Origin: an uncultured Lactobacillus sp.
GTDB taxonomy: Bacteria > Bacillota > Bacilli > Lactobacillales > Lactobacillaceae
NCBI GenBank assembly: GCA_948500755.1
Contig: CAOOYH010000002.1
Coordinates: 53,717-117,716 of the forward strand
Direction of reading: 5' to 3'
Length of the DNA stretch: 64,000 nt
How positions within the stretch are numbered: the stretch's first letter is position 1; the number at the start of each line of letters is the position of its first letter. Both the position numbers and the translations under genes were made by a program. Shown here piece after piece: positions 1 through 8,480 of this stretch. The notes beneath the pieces were generated by a model, which had not been told where the DNA came from, made no database searches, and saw only the letters and a list, made by a program, of their open reading frames with translations.

Positions 1-2
1 CT

Positions 3-497
3 GGTGGTTACACAGCACCTACTGGTATTGTGAGCGGAACAACTATTTCTTGGCTTCAAGTGATTGCAATGGTTGTTTTTGCAGTGGCTTCAGCTACCGA
101 TTGGTTAGATGGTCATATTGCACGTGCGCGTCACTTAGTCACTAATTTTGGTAAATTTGCAGATCCTCTTGCTGACAAAATGTTAACTATGACTGCATTC
201 ATCTTCTTGGTAAGTTTGAACTTAGCACCAGCATGGGTGGTTGCAATCATTGTTTGTCGTGAATTGGCAGTTACTGGTCTTCGTTTAATTGTAGTTGAAA
301 ATGATGGTGAAGTTATTGCTGCAAAGATGCCTGGTAAAATTAAAACTACAGCTCAAATGCTCTCTATTATTTTCTTATTAGTAGGGGATCCTTGGTACAT
401 CGGTACTGTATTGCTTTATGTAGCATTAGTATTCGCTATTTACTCAGGATACGATTATTTCCATTCATCATGGGGCGTATTCAAAGGTTCTATGTAA
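3..497 (+). CDS. pgsA: CDP-diacylglycerol--glycerol-3-phosphate 3-phosphatidyltransferase, 5' truncated
   Basis: Membrane enzyme that makes phosphatidylglycerol-phosphate, the committed step to phosphatidylglycerol and cardiolipin. The reading frame is open to the window edge, so the N-terminus lies outside; the GTG at 30 is an internal valine, not a start. The CDP-alcohol phosphotransferase signature is visible (DWLDGHIARAR, then G-K-F-A-D-P-L-A-D), giving the spaced aspartates that bind metal and substrate, followed by hydrophobic helices. It is followed at once by a terminator. In many lactobacilli pgsA precedes cinA-recA; here recA is about 16.7 kb downstream and cinA is not in between. 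Confidence 0.93.
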   Translation, partial: GGYTAPTGIVSGTTISWLQVIAMVVFAVASATDWLDGHIARARHLVTNFGKFADPLADKMLTMTAFIFLVSLNLAPAWVVAIIVCRELAVTGLRLIVVENDGEVIAAKMPGKIKTTAQMLSIIFLLVGDPWYIGTVLLYVALVFAIYSGYDYFHSSWGVFKGSM

Positions 498-500
498 TAA

Positions 501-525
501 AAACTGGCTTTATGCCAGTTTTTTT
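501..525 (+). terminator. Rho-independent terminator of pgsA
   Basis: Stem AAACTGGC / GCCAGTTT with a 5-nt loop and a T-run, a few bases after the pgsA stop. Confidence 0.85.
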
Positions 526-556
526 GTGCATTAAATTAGGGATGAAAGTGTTTTCT

Positions 557-565
557 TGTTAAAAT
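557..565 (+). promoter_or_regulatory. Candidate extended -10 promoter of dps
   Basis: TG-N-TAAAAT sits 35 nt before the dps start and has no convincing -35. No PerR-box palindrome was recognised near it, although PerR is encoded in this window. Confidence 0.4.
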
Positions 566-600
566 GTAATTAAGTGTCTATCTTAAGAAAGGAAAAATCA

Positions 601-1068
601 ATGAAGTATTCAGAAACAAAAGAAATATTGAATCAATTAGTAGCAGACTTAAGTCAATTACATATGGTTGTTCATCAGCATCACTGGTATATGCGTGGGA
701 GTCGTTTTTTGACATTGCATCCCTACCTTGATGAAGTAATGGATGAGTTAGATTCACAACTTGATTTTGTAGCCGAAAGATTAGTGACTTTAGATGGTTC
801 ACCTGTTTCTACATTGAGTGAAATTGCTAAAATGACTAAAATTCCAGATGAAAAAGGCAATTGGGATGAAACAATTGATGAGAGATATGCCAAGATTATT
901 GATGGGTATCGTTATTTAGATAAGCTTTACGAAAAAGGAATTGAAGTTAGCGATAAAGAAGGGGATGCTTCTACTAATGACATGTTGACTGGCTTCCATA
1001 CTGCAATTGAAAAGAGAATTTGGATGATGTCTGCAGAACTTGGCAAAGCTCCCAACATTGATCGTTAA
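601..1068 (+). CDS. dps: Dps-family ferritin-like DNA-protection protein
   Basis: Forms 12-subunit shells that oxidise and store iron using peroxide and so shield DNA. The 155-residue protein carries the ferroxidase set in exact family spacing: H28 (in HHW), H40, D44, D55 and E59. The longest frame starts at a GTG at 574, but the ATG at 601 has AAGAAAGGA upstream, so 601 is chosen. It is a single-gene unit between two terminators. In catalase-poor lactobacilli Dps is a main peroxide defence, and the PerR regulator at 59957-60403 is a plausible controller; this link is inferred. Confidence 0.93.
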   Translation: MKYSETKEILNQLVADLSQLHMVVHQHHWYMRGSRFLTLHPYLDEVMDELDSQLDFVAERLVTLDGSPVSTLSEIAKMTKIPDEKGNWDETIDERYAKIIDGYRYLDKLYEKGIEVSDKEGDASTNDMLTGFHTAIEKRIWMMSAELGKAPNIDR

Positions 1069-1077
1069 TTACTTTTT

Positions 1078-1108
1078 GCGTCAGCATAATTGCTGGCGCT
1101 ATTTTTTT
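1078..1108 (+). terminator. Terminator of dps
   Basis: Stem GCGTCAGC / GCTGGCGC (8 bp with one G-U pair), loop ATAATT, then a T-run. Confidence 0.8.
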
Positions 1109-1116
1109 CAATATTT

Positions 1117-1125
1117 TGTTATAAT
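1117..1125 (+). promoter_or_regulatory. Extended -10 promoter of rbsK-rpiA
   Basis: TGTTATAAT matches the extended -10 TGnTATAAT and lies 44 nt before the rbsK start. No strong -35 was seen. Confidence 0.55.
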
Positions 1126-1168
1126 GGATCTAATAATGAGTTTCGCATTTTAAAGAAGGAAAAAATTA

Positions 1169-2089
1169 ATGAAAAGAATTGTAGTTATTGGATCAAGTAA
1201 TGTCGATACCACTTTACATGTAGAAGATTTTCCCAAACCTGGTGAAACTATCAATGCTAGTGAGGTTTCAATTGCAGGTGGTGGAAAAGGCGCTAATCAA
1301 GCTATTGCAGCAGCTAAAAGTGGAGCTAACACCTATTTTATTAGTCGGGTAGGGGAAGATAGTTTTGGCGAATTCATCATGAATCAATTGAAAAGCTATG
1401 GTGTATCTTTAGACTATCTTGAAACAACTCAAGGTCAAAAAACTGGACATGCTTATATTACTTTAAATGAAAAAGGACAAAATAACATCATTATTGATCA
1501 TGGAGCCAATTATAGTTTAAGTAGTGCAGATATTGATGCAGCAAATGATTTAATGGATCAAGCTGATTGTGTAATTGCTCAATTTGAAACACCAATTAAA
1601 GCTACTATCGAAGCTTTTAAAATTGCTAAGAAAAAAGGTGCAGTTACAATTTTGAATCCAGCACCAGCAATTGAGAAGATTCCTACTGAACTTCTTAAGC
1701 ATACTGATTTAATTACTCCTAATGAAACTGAAAGTGCCAAAATAACTGGAATTGAGATTAAAAGTGATGCTGATTTGGTCATTAATGCGCAAAAACTTCA
1801 TGATTTAGGAGTTAAGAATGTTGTAATTACTTACGGTGATAAGGGTGCTTATATTTCTTCACAAAAGATTCAAAAACTTGTGCCTCCCTTTAAGGTAGAT
1901 GCAGTTGATACGACAGGCGCTGGTGATACATTTATTGGCTTTTTGGCAGGAAATTTGAAGAAGGATTTATCTAATTTAGAAGAAGCAGCAAAGATCGCCA
2001 GTCGCGCATCTTCAATTGCCGTTCAGCGTCTTGGTGCGCAACCTTCAATTCCTACTGCTAAAGAAGTACAAGATTTAATGGAGAATTAA
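1169..2089 (+). CDS. rbsK: Ribokinase
   Basis: Phosphorylates ribose to ribose-5-phosphate with ATP in the cytoplasm. The 306-residue PfkB-family protein has the sugar-binding GGGKGANQA stretch (residues 37-45) and the C-terminal signature DTTGAGDTF (247-255), with D253 as the expected catalytic base. An AGAAGGA-type SD precedes the ATG. The stop is one base from the rpiA start, so the two form an operon that turns ribose into ribulose-5-phosphate. No ribose transporter is adjacent; ribose may come from the nucleoside hydrolase downstream. Confidence 0.93.
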   Translation: MKRIVVIGSSNVDTTLHVEDFPKPGETINASEVSIAGGGKGANQAIAAAKSGANTYFISRVGEDSFGEFIMNQLKSYGVSLDYLETTQGQKTGHAYITLNEKGQNNIIIDHGANYSLSSADIDAANDLMDQADCVIAQFETPIKATIEAFKIAKKKGAVTILNPAPAIEKIPTELLKHTDLITPNETESAKITGIEIKSDADLVINAQKLHDLGVKNVVITYGDKGAYISSQKIQKLVPPFKVDAVDTTGAGDTFIGFLAGNLKKDLSNLEEAAKIASRASSIAVQRLGAQPSIPTAKEVQDLMEN

Positions 2090-2090
2090 A

Positions 2091-2786
2091 ATGGACAAAC
2101 AAAAACAAGATGAATTAAAAAAAGAAGCTGCCACTAAAGCAGCCATGATGGTTGAAAGAGACTCTGTTTTGGGAGTTGGAACTGGTTCGACAGTTGCATT
2201 TTTTATTGATGCTTTAGGTAGAAGAAAAGAAGAAGAGAACTTCTCTTTAAAGCACATTGTGACTACTAGTAATCGCAGTAAAAAACAACTTGAAAGCTTG
2301 GGCTTTAAAGTAGATGAACTTAGTGATATTGACCAAGCTGATTTAACTGTTGATGGTGCTGATCGCGTTGACGATGAATTAAATGGCATCAAAGGCGGTG
2401 GAGGCGCTTTAACTTTAGAAAAAAACGTGGCAATTAACTCTAAGAAGATCATTTGGATTGTTGATGAATCTAAACTTGTTGATCGCTTGGGCGACTTTCC
2501 TCTTCCGGTAGAAGTTTTACCAATTTCTTGTGAACAAAACTTCAGAAGATTCCAAGAAGAAGGCTTAAAGCCACAATGGCGCTTAGATGAAAATGGAAAT
2601 CGATATGTAACCCACTACGGTAATTACATTATTGATTTGGCAATTGATCCAATCCCGGTTCCACATGCTTTAGCCGATTATTTAGATCACACTGTAGGTG
2701 TTGTAGAACATGGTTTATTCCTTGATATGTGTGATGAAGTAATTATTGCTCATAGCAATGGTGAAATTGAAGAAAAAAAGAGATAA
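2091..2786 (+). CDS. rpiA: Ribose-5-phosphate isomerase A
   Basis: Interconverts ribose-5-phosphate and ribulose-5-phosphate. The 231-residue protein has the phosphate-binding GTGST loop (residues 30-34), the catalytic DGAD (88-91) and the KGGGG loop starting at K101, all in family order. Translation is probably coupled to rbsK: the SD GGAGAA lies in the last codons of rbsK and only one base separates the genes. A strong terminator follows, closing the rbsK-rpiA operon. Confidence 0.94.
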   Translation: MDKQKQDELKKEAATKAAMMVERDSVLGVGTGSTVAFFIDALGRRKEEENFSLKHIVTTSNRSKKQLESLGFKVDELSDIDQADLTVDGADRVDDELNGIKGGGGALTLEKNVAINSKKIIWIVDESKLVDRLGDFPLPVEVLPISCEQNFRRFQEEGLKPQWRLDENGNRYVTHYGNYIIDLAIDPIPVPHALADYLDHTVGVVEHGLFLDMCDEVIIAHSNGEIEEKKR

Positions 2787-2792
2787 ATTTTT

Positions 2793-2826
2793 AAAGAAAG
2801 TCATTAGAAGATGGCTTTCTTTTTTT
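2793..2826 (+). terminator. Terminator of rbsK-rpiA
   Basis: 12-bp stem AAAGAAAGTCAT / ATGGCTTTCTTT (one G-U), loop TAGAAG, T-run. Confidence 0.85.
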
Positions 2827-2847
2827 GAAACTAACCCCAAGTTTTTC

Positions 2848-2856
2848 TGGTATGAT
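2848..2856 (+). promoter_or_regulatory. Extended -10 promoter of the nucleoside hydrolase
   Basis: TGGTATGAT matches TGnTATnAT, 34 nt before the start codon. Nothing like a strong -35 is present, so an activator or the extended -10 may suffice. Confidence 0.5.
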
Positions 2857-2889
2857 GGAAGTAACACTAACTTTGAAAGGAAAATTTAG

Positions 2890-3813
2890 ATGACTAAAAA
2901 GCCATTAATTATTTCAACTGATCCAGGTATTGATGATATTGCAGCGATGACGATTAGTCTTTTTGCAAAAGAATTAGATGTCAGAATGATTGTTCCCACT
3001 TGGGGCAATGTTGCTTTGAACTATACTTTGCAAAATACTCTTAACTTAGAAAAATTCCTCAACACTAAGGTTCCAGTTGTTGTGGGAGCTAATCAGCCCC
3101 TAGTTCGTCCAGCCATTAGTGCAGCTTCTGTTCACGGAAAAACAGGAATTGCTGGATTTGAATTTCCAACGGCTGACAAGAGTTTGGTTAGACCAGGTCT
3201 TGCAGCAACTTTAATGTATAAAGAAATTAAAAATAGTTCAGAAAAGGTAACTTTACTTGGAATTGGACCTTTAACAGATTATGCGCTTTTGTTTAAGCAA
3301 TACCCAGATGTGGTTGATAACATTGAAGAAGTTGTAATTATGGGTGCAAATATCGGCCGTGGTAATCACAGTCCATTAGCAGAATATAACATTGCCGGCG
3401 ATCCAGAAGCGGCCCAAGTTGTCTTTCACAGCGGTTTAAAGATGAAAGTAGCGCCGCTTGAAATTGGAAATAAAGCGCACGTGACTCAAGAACAAATGAA
3501 AGAAATTAAGGCTTGCGGTAAAGTTGGCGACATGCTTTATTCAATGTTTTCAAATATTCATGAACCGGACGGTGATCCGCGAATTAAGATTTTTGATCCA
3601 ACCGCTGTAGGCCTGATTTTATGCCCAGAAGCCTTTACTTTGAAACAAGCGGATGTTGAAATTGAGCTTGCTGGTCGGTATACTTCAGGAGCAAGTGTAA
3701 TTGATTTTATGAGTAAGACGCCAAATGCAGAAGTAGCAGTTGATGTTGACGTGGATAAATTTGCAGATTGGTTTATTAAAAGTATTCAAAATGCTGAACA
3801 GGAAAGAAAATAA
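2890..3813 (+). CDS. Inosine-uridine preferring nucleoside hydrolase family protein
   Basis: Splits nucleosides into base and ribose. The N-terminus has the calcium-binding family signature D-P-G-I-D-D (residues 11-16), and the 307-residue length is normal. The active-site region around GDPEAAQVV and a C-terminal FDP motif (FDPTAVG) fit the Rih/IunH family. The stop codon overlaps the start of the GntR regulator by one base (TAATG), so enzyme and regulator are co-transcribed. The released ribose can enter rbsK-rpiA just upstream. Substrate choice (pyrimidine or purine) cannot be read from the sequence. Confidence 0.9.
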   Translation: MTKKPLIISTDPGIDDIAAMTISLFAKELDVRMIVPTWGNVALNYTLQNTLNLEKFLNTKVPVVVGANQPLVRPAISAASVHGKTGIAGFEFPTADKSLVRPGLAATLMYKEIKNSSEKVTLLGIGPLTDYALLFKQYPDVVDNIEEVVIMGANIGRGNHSPLAEYNIAGDPEAAQVVFHSGLKMKVAPLEIGNKAHVTQEQMKEIKACGKVGDMLYSMFSNIHEPDGDPRIKIFDPTAVGLILCPEAFTLKQADVEIELAGRYTSGASVIDFMSKTPNAEVAVDVDVDKFADWFIKSIQNAEQERK

Positions 3814-4538
3814 TGGCAGACTTTGTTTATCGCAGTGTAATGCATGATATTAAACAAAATATTTTAAATGGCAATTATAAAGGGATGCGGCTTCCTGACG
3901 AGCGCAGCTTAGCCGAATCTTATCAAGTTAGTCGTTCTTCGATGAAACGAGCTCTGGGACTTTTAGCAGACCAGGGAATTGTTTTTAAGAAAAGAGGGAG
4001 TGGAACCTTCATTAACCCTTTATACCTTAAAAATCAGGCTCTTTTTCGCTATGAGGGGTCTAATTTAGGATTAACTGATAGTTTTAAGATGCCGGGCAAA
4101 AAGCAAAGTGTTAAATTGCTTGATTTTCACGTGATTAAGGCTTCCCCTGAAATTGCTCAAGATTTGTTCTTAAATGAAAATGATTTTGTTTATGAATTTA
4201 AACGATTGCGTTTCCTTGATAAACAACCGTTTTTAATTGAAACTGGTTATTTGCCAATTAAAATTATGCCTGAACTCAAGCCGGAAACTTTGCAAGGATC
4301 TTTGTTTAATTATTTAGAAGATAAAGAAAATAAAACTGTTACTAAGTCTTTCTTGAATATTACAGTTGAACCATCAAATAAAGAAGACCAAAAAGAAATG
4401 AATTTAAAATTGACTGAACCTGTTGGGGTCATGGAAGGAATTTTCTTTTTGGATGATGGAACTCCTTTTGAAGTTTCAAATATGCGTGTGCATTATAAAT
4501 ATATGCGTTTCAATACTTTTGTAAATTTAGATAGATAA
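3813..4538 (+). CDS. GntR-family (HutC/UTRA) transcriptional regulator
   Basis: A 241-residue regulator with an N-terminal winged helix-turn-helix (residues 5-70; core LAESYQVSRSSMKRAL, then the wing with GSGTFI) and a C-terminal UTRA ligand-binding domain (about 90-235). It overlaps the nucleoside hydrolase by one base, so it most likely controls that gene in response to a nucleoside, sugar or phosphosugar; the ligand is unknown. A bidirectional terminator separates it from the next, oppositely oriented genes. Confidence 0.88.
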   Translation: MADFVYRSVMHDIKQNILNGNYKGMRLPDERSLAESYQVSRSSMKRALGLLADQGIVFKKRGSGTFINPLYLKNQALFRYEGSNLGLTDSFKMPGKKQSVKLLDFHVIKASPEIAQDLFLNENDFVYEFKRLRFLDKQPFLIETGYLPIKIMPELKPETLQGSLFNYLEDKENKTVTKSFLNITVEPSNKEDQKEMNLKLTEPVGVMEGIFFLDDGTPFEVSNMRVHYKYMRFNTFVNLDR

Positions 4539-4540
4539 GA

Positions 4541-4568
4541 AAAATGAGCCCCTAGAAGCTCATTTTTT
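4541..4568 (+). terminator. Bidirectional terminator between the GntR gene and the 121-residue gene
   Basis: AAAATGAGC / GCTCATTTT stem with A- and T-runs on opposite sides; it can serve both converging genes. Confidence 0.8.
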
Positions 4569-4590
4569 GATCTAAAAGGGGAAAATTCAA

Positions 4591-4956
4591 TTACGCATTT
4601 TCAAATTGAGTAACGTCATCCAGAGGACAAGTGTAGACGTAAGACAAATTTATGTACTTAGTTTGTTCACTTAATGTCTGCATAATTTTTTGTTGGACTG
4701 AGGATAAACGTAAATGCTTGAGCACTACGCGAGCTTGAATGTACATAACCAACTTACTGGTATATTCCAACGGATGATCATCGCTATCAAATTTACGCAT
4801 TACTAAGCCGATTGCATCCCTAATCTGGCGATATTTATCAATATTGAGTTCGTTATAAGTATCGTTGAAAAAACTTTGATAAAACTTATCTAATTCATTG
4901 TAAACTTTGTTTTTTTGATCATTTTGGTTAGATTTAAAAAAGCTGAAACTAAACAT
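4591..4956 (-). CDS. Small predicted all-helical protein of unknown function
   Basis: Not recognised. The 121-residue protein has no signal peptide or membrane segment. It is rich in amphipathic stretches (around YNELDKFYQSFF and LVMYIQARVVLKHLRLSSVQQKI) that suggest a helical bundle. The SD AAGGAG for its ATG lies inside the last codons of the DeoR gene, so the two are translated from one message. The bundle-like pattern and size loosely recall bacteriocin immunity proteins, but no bacteriocin gene is near and I would not assign that role. Confidence 0.6.
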   Translation of the reverse strand: MFSFSFFKSNQNDQKNKVYNELDKFYQSFFNDTYNELNIDKYRQIRDAIGLVMRKFDSDDHPLEYTSKLVMYIQARVVLKHLRLSSVQQKIMQTLSEQTKYINLSYVYTCPLDDVTQFENA

Positions 4957-4961
4957 ATCAA

Positions 4962-5726
4962 TTACTCCTTTAAAACTGAAATAATTTGAGTATGAGAATC
5001 AAAATAGCTCTTCTTTTCCTTGGCAAGAGGAGAATCAGTGATTAAAACATCGATCTTGTCTAAACCAATTGATTTAAATGGAGCAGAATTTTGATTTTCA
5101 AATTTATAATTTTCGGCAATTAAAACGACTAAATTAGAATGCTCAGCCGCAATTTTAACGATATTCGCATCGCTCATATTCGGCATGTAAATCCCATCTT
5201 TGTTAATGCTGGCTGTCCCGATAAAAGCAGTATTAAAGCGGATTCGACGCAAAGTATCAAGTGCAGCTTCCGAAAAGATAAAGCGTTGTTCTTTATTGAT
5301 TACGCCACCCAGTAATCTGATTTTAGGGAGGGAAGATTCCATCATATTCAATGCATTATCTATTGAATTAGTAACTACTTGTAAATTCATGCCATTAATT
5401 AAAGGACACATAAGTTTTAAAGTGGTGGATGATCCAATAAAATCGCATTGGCCTGGATGAATGAATTTTTTAGCCATTTTAGCCATTTTGTTTTTAACTG
5501 GAGATTGAATCTGATTACGAGCAAGAAAATCAGGCACATTATTTTGATTGATTTCCATTAAGCCACCATGAATTCTAATTGCCTGGCCAGTAGTGGTTAA
5601 TCGGAGCACATCTCTTCTTGCTGTATCAAAGGATACTTGAAAATGTTGAGCCAATTGACGAGTAGTCAATTTATGCTCTTTTTTCAATAATTTCTTGATT
5701 TCTGCAATTCTTTCTTCTTGATTCAT
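4962..5726 (-). CDS. DeoR/GlpR-family transcriptional regulator
   Basis: A sugar-phosphate-responsive repressor family member of 254 residues. The N-terminal helix-turn-helix (core TTRQLAQHFQVSFDTARRDV) and the short R-I-H-G-G linker typical of DeoR are clear, followed by a phosphosugar-isomerase-like sensor domain. The frame is open to 5753, but GGAGAG lies just before the ATG at 5726, so that start is preferred. It is divergent from the phosphoketolase gene, whose upstream region holds an inverted repeat; regulation of xpkA by this protein is a reasonable but unproven inference. Confidence 0.88.
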   Translation of the reverse strand: MNQEERIAEIKKLLKKEHKLTTRQLAQHFQVSFDTARRDVLRLTTTGQAIRIHGGLMEINQNNVPDFLARNQIQSPVKNKMAKMAKKFIHPGQCDFIGSSTTLKLMCPLINGMNLQVVTNSIDNALNMMESSLPKIRLLGGVINKEQRFIFSEAALDTLRRIRFNTAFIGTASINKDGIYMPNMSDANIVKIAAEHSNLVVLIAENYKFENQNSAPFKSIGLDKIDVLITDSPLAKEKKSYFDSHTQIISVLKE

Positions 5727-5850
5727 TTTTCTCTCCAATTCATAATCTAACATAATAAAAAATTGTTTTAAGTGTTTATCTGTATTATATATTTATAATT
5801 CTGTATATGTAAGTATATGTGAGTAGAAATACTGATTGAAAAATTTAAAA

Positions 5851-5859
5851 TGCTATAAT
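5851..5859 (+). promoter_or_regulatory. Candidate upstream promoter of xpkA (extended -10)
   Basis: TGCTATAAT matches the extended -10 used elsewhere in the window. A start near 5866 would place the inverted repeat at 5902-5923 in the leader. Confidence 0.45.
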
Positions 5860-5901
5860 GGTGAGGTTTCCGTATAAGTGTTTTATCTTATATTCTTTTG
5901 T

Positions 5902-5923
5902 AAAATTGGGTGGTACCAATTTT
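5902..5923 (+). promoter_or_regulatory. Inverted repeat upstream of xpkA, candidate operator
   Basis: Perfect 8-bp arms AAAATTGG and CCAATTTT around GTGGTA. A half-site AAATTGG recurs at about 5947-5953 inside the downstream promoter. The position between the divergent DeoR regulator and xpkA fits an operator. It contains GGGTGGTACC, which resembles the T-box core, but no other T-box element was found. Confidence 0.5.
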
Positions 5924-5931
5924 CAAAATAG

Positions 5932-5959
5932 TTGAACTTTTGTGAGAAATTGGTATTAT
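5932..5959 (+). promoter_or_regulatory. Proximal promoter of xpkA
   Basis: TTGAAC, 16-bp spacer, TATTAT, ending 40 nt before the start codon. The spacer contains the half-site AAATTGG. Confidence 0.6.
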
Positions 5960-5999
5960 TATAACTGTAGACAAAAAGTTTTCTCAAAGGAGAATAAAA

Positions 6000-8399
6000 A
6001 TGGTAGTTAATTACGATTCAAAAGAATACTTAAAGAGTGTTGATGCTTATTGGCGTGCAGCTAACTACTTATCAGTTGGCCAGCTTTTCTTAATGAAGAA
6101 TCCACTCTTAAAAACTCCTTTAGTGGCTGAAGATATTAAACCAAAGCCTATTGGACACTGGGGTACAATTGCTCCGCAAAACTTTATTTATGCGCATTTA
6201 AACCGTGTACTTAAAAAATATGATCTTGATATGTTTTATATTGAAGGATCTGGTCACGGTGGCCAGGTAATGGTATCTAATTCATATCTTGATGGTTCTT
6301 ATACCCAACGTTATCCTGAAATTACTCAAGATGAAAAGGGGATGGCTAAGTTATTCAAGAGATTTAGTTTCCCAGGTGGGGTTGCTTCTCATGCTGCTCC
6401 TGAAACTCCCGGATCAATTCATGAAGGTGGAGAATTAGGATATTCACTTTCTCATGCAACTGGTGCAATTTTAGATAATCCAGCTGTCATTGCCGCTGTT
6501 GAAATTGGTGATGGTGAAGCAGAAACTGGCCCACTTGCCGCAAGTTGGTTTAGCAATAAGTTTATTAATCCGATTAATGATGGGGCAGTTTTGCCAATTT
6601 TACAAATTAATGGATTTAAGATTTCAAACCCAACCATCGTTTCTAGAATGAGTGATGAAGAATTAACTGAATACTTCCGTGGTATGGGTTGGGATCCTCA
6701 CTTTGTTTCTGTCTTTAAGGGTGGTCGTTTTGATGGTGAAAAGGATCCAATGCAAGTTCATGAAGAAATGGCCAAGACCATGGATGAAGTAATTGAAGAA
6801 ATTAAGGCAATCCAAAAGAATGCTCGTGAAAATAACGATGCAAGTTTGCCACGTTGGCCATTGATTATTTTCCAGTGTCCTAAGGGATGGACTGGTCCAA
6901 AGGAAGACTTAGATGGTAATCCAATTGAAAATTCCTTCCGCGCTCACCAAATTCCAATTCCAGTTTCACAAGATAATATGGAACATATTGATATGTTGAC
7001 CGACTGGCTTGAAAGCTACAAACCTGATGAATTGTTTAATGAAGACGGTTCTCCAAAGGCTATTGTGACTGAAAATACTGCTAAGGGTGACCACCGTATG
7101 GCAATGAATCCAATCACTAATGGCGGAAAGAATCCAAGTCGACTTAACTTACCAGATTATCGCAAGTATGCTTTGAAGTTTGACAAGCCAGGTGAAATGG
7201 AAGCTCAAGACATGGTTGAATGGGCAAAATACTTGGATGAAATTGCTAAGCTCAACCCAACTACTTTCCGTGGATTTGGTCCGGATGAATCAAAGTCTAA
7301 TCGTTTATTTCAACTCCTTGATAATCAAAAACGTCAATGGGAAGAAGATATTCATGAACCAAATGACGAAAACTTGGCTCCAAGTGGTCGAATTATTGAC
7401 TCACAATTATCTGAACACCAAGATGAAGGTTTCTTAGAAGGATATGTTTTAACTGGTCGTCATGGCTTCTTTGCTACTTATGAAGCCTTTGGTAGAGTTG
7501 TGGATTCGATGCTTACCCAGCACATGAAGTGGCTTAGAAAAGCCAAGGAACAATACTGGAGACACACTTATCCATCCCTTAACTTTGTAGCGACTTCAAC
7601 TGTTTTCCAACAAGATCACAATGGTTACACTCACCAAGATCCTGGTATTTTGACTCATATGTATGAAAAGAATCGTCCAGATTTAGTTCATGAATATTTG
7701 CCATCAGATACTAACACTTTGTTAGCTGTTTCTAATAAGGCTTTCCAAGATCGCGAATGTATCAATGTTTTGGTAACTTCAAAGCAACCTCGTCCACAAT
7801 GGTTCTCTATTGAAGAAGCTGAAAAGTTGGTAGATCAAGGTTTGAGTTATGTTGATTGGGCTTCTACTGATAAGGGTGCTAAGCCAGATGTTGTCTTTGC
7901 TTCAACTGAAACTGAACCAACTCTTGAAACTTTAGCCGCAATTGACATTTTGCATAAGAAGTTTCCAGATCTTAAGATTCGCTACATCAACGTTGTTGAT
8001 GTAATGAAACTCATGAGTCCAGAGGACAATAAGAATGCAATTTCTGATCATGACTTTGATCGCTTATTCCCAAAGGATGTGCCAGTCATCTTTGCATGGC
8101 ACGGCTATAAGAGCATGATGGAATCAATTTGGTTTGCAAGACATCGTTACAATGTTCATATTCATTGCTACGAAGAAAATGGTGATATTACCACTCCATT
8201 TGACATGCGTGTCTTGAACCATCTTGATCGCTTTGATTTGGCAAAAGATGCTGTTGAAAGCATTCCAAAATTGGCTGGCAAGAATGCCGACTTTATTGAT
8301 GAAATGAATACTTTGCTTGAAAAGCACCACTATTACATTCGTGATAATGGTAAAGATATGCCTGAAGTTACTGAGTGGAAATGGGAAGGCTTAAAGTAA
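6000..8399 (+). CDS. xpkA: Xylulose-5-phosphate/fructose-6-phosphate phosphoketolase
   Basis: Thiamine-diphosphate enzyme that cleaves xylulose-5-phosphate with phosphate to acetyl-phosphate and glyceraldehyde-3-phosphate. At 799 residues it has full family length. Visible family features include G-S-G-H-G-G near residue 84, the thiamine-diphosphate loop with GDGEAETG (about 170-177), and a C-terminal domain ending in TEWKWEGLK. AAAGGAGAA precedes the ATG. In a largely homofermentative lactobacillus this gives a route from pentoses (rbsK-rpiA and the nucleoside hydrolase upstream) to acetate. It is a single-gene unit with promoter, putative operator and terminator. Confidence 0.95.
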   Translation: MVVNYDSKEYLKSVDAYWRAANYLSVGQLFLMKNPLLKTPLVAEDIKPKPIGHWGTIAPQNFIYAHLNRVLKKYDLDMFYIEGSGHGGQVMVSNSYLDGSYTQRYPEITQDEKGMAKLFKRFSFPGGVASHAAPETPGSIHEGGELGYSLSHATGAILDNPAVIAAVEIGDGEAETGPLAASWFSNKFINPINDGAVLPILQINGFKISNPTIVSRMSDEELTEYFRGMGWDPHFVSVFKGGRFDGEKDPMQVHEEMAKTMDEVIEEIKAIQKNARENNDASLPRWPLIIFQCPKGWTGPKEDLDGNPIENSFRAHQIPIPVSQDNMEHIDMLTDWLESYKPDELFNEDGSPKAIVTENTAKGDHRMAMNPITNGGKNPSRLNLPDYRKYALKFDKPGEMEAQDMVEWAKYLDEIAKLNPTTFRGFGPDESKSNRLFQLLDNQKRQWEEDIHEPNDENLAPSGRIIDSQLSEHQDEGFLEGYVLTGRHGFFATYEAFGRVVDSMLTQHMKWLRKAKEQYWRHTYPSLNFVATSTVFQQDHNGYTHQDPGILTHMYEKNRPDLVHEYLPSDTNTLLAVSNKAFQDRECINVLVTSKQPRPQWFSIEEAEKLVDQGLSYVDWASTDKGAKPDVVFASTETEPTLETLAAIDILHKKFPDLKIRYINVVDVMKLMSPEDNKNAISDHDFDRLFPKDVPVIFAWHGYKSMMESIWFARHRYNVHIHCYEENGDITTPFDMRVLNHLDRFDLAKDAVESIPKLAGKNADFIDEMNTLLEKHHYYIRDNGKDMPEVTEWKWEGLK

Positions 8400-8412
8400 T
8401 ATAAGTTAAAAG

Positions 8413-8448
8413 AAAAATGTCTGATTCAAAGGAATCAGGCATTTTTTT
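8413..8448 (+). terminator. Terminator of xpkA
   Basis: Long stem built on CTGATTC / GAATCAG flanked by A5 and T-run, loop AAAG. Confidence 0.85.
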
Positions 8449-8480
8449 GCGCTAAAATAATAAAAAGAAGAGGTGAAATT

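Noticed and set aside
5905..5920. T-box-like GGGTGGTACC upstream of xpkA
   Set aside because: The core similarity lies within a simple palindrome; there is no Stem I, no specifier loop and no terminator/antiterminator pair, and phosphoketolase is not a T-box target.
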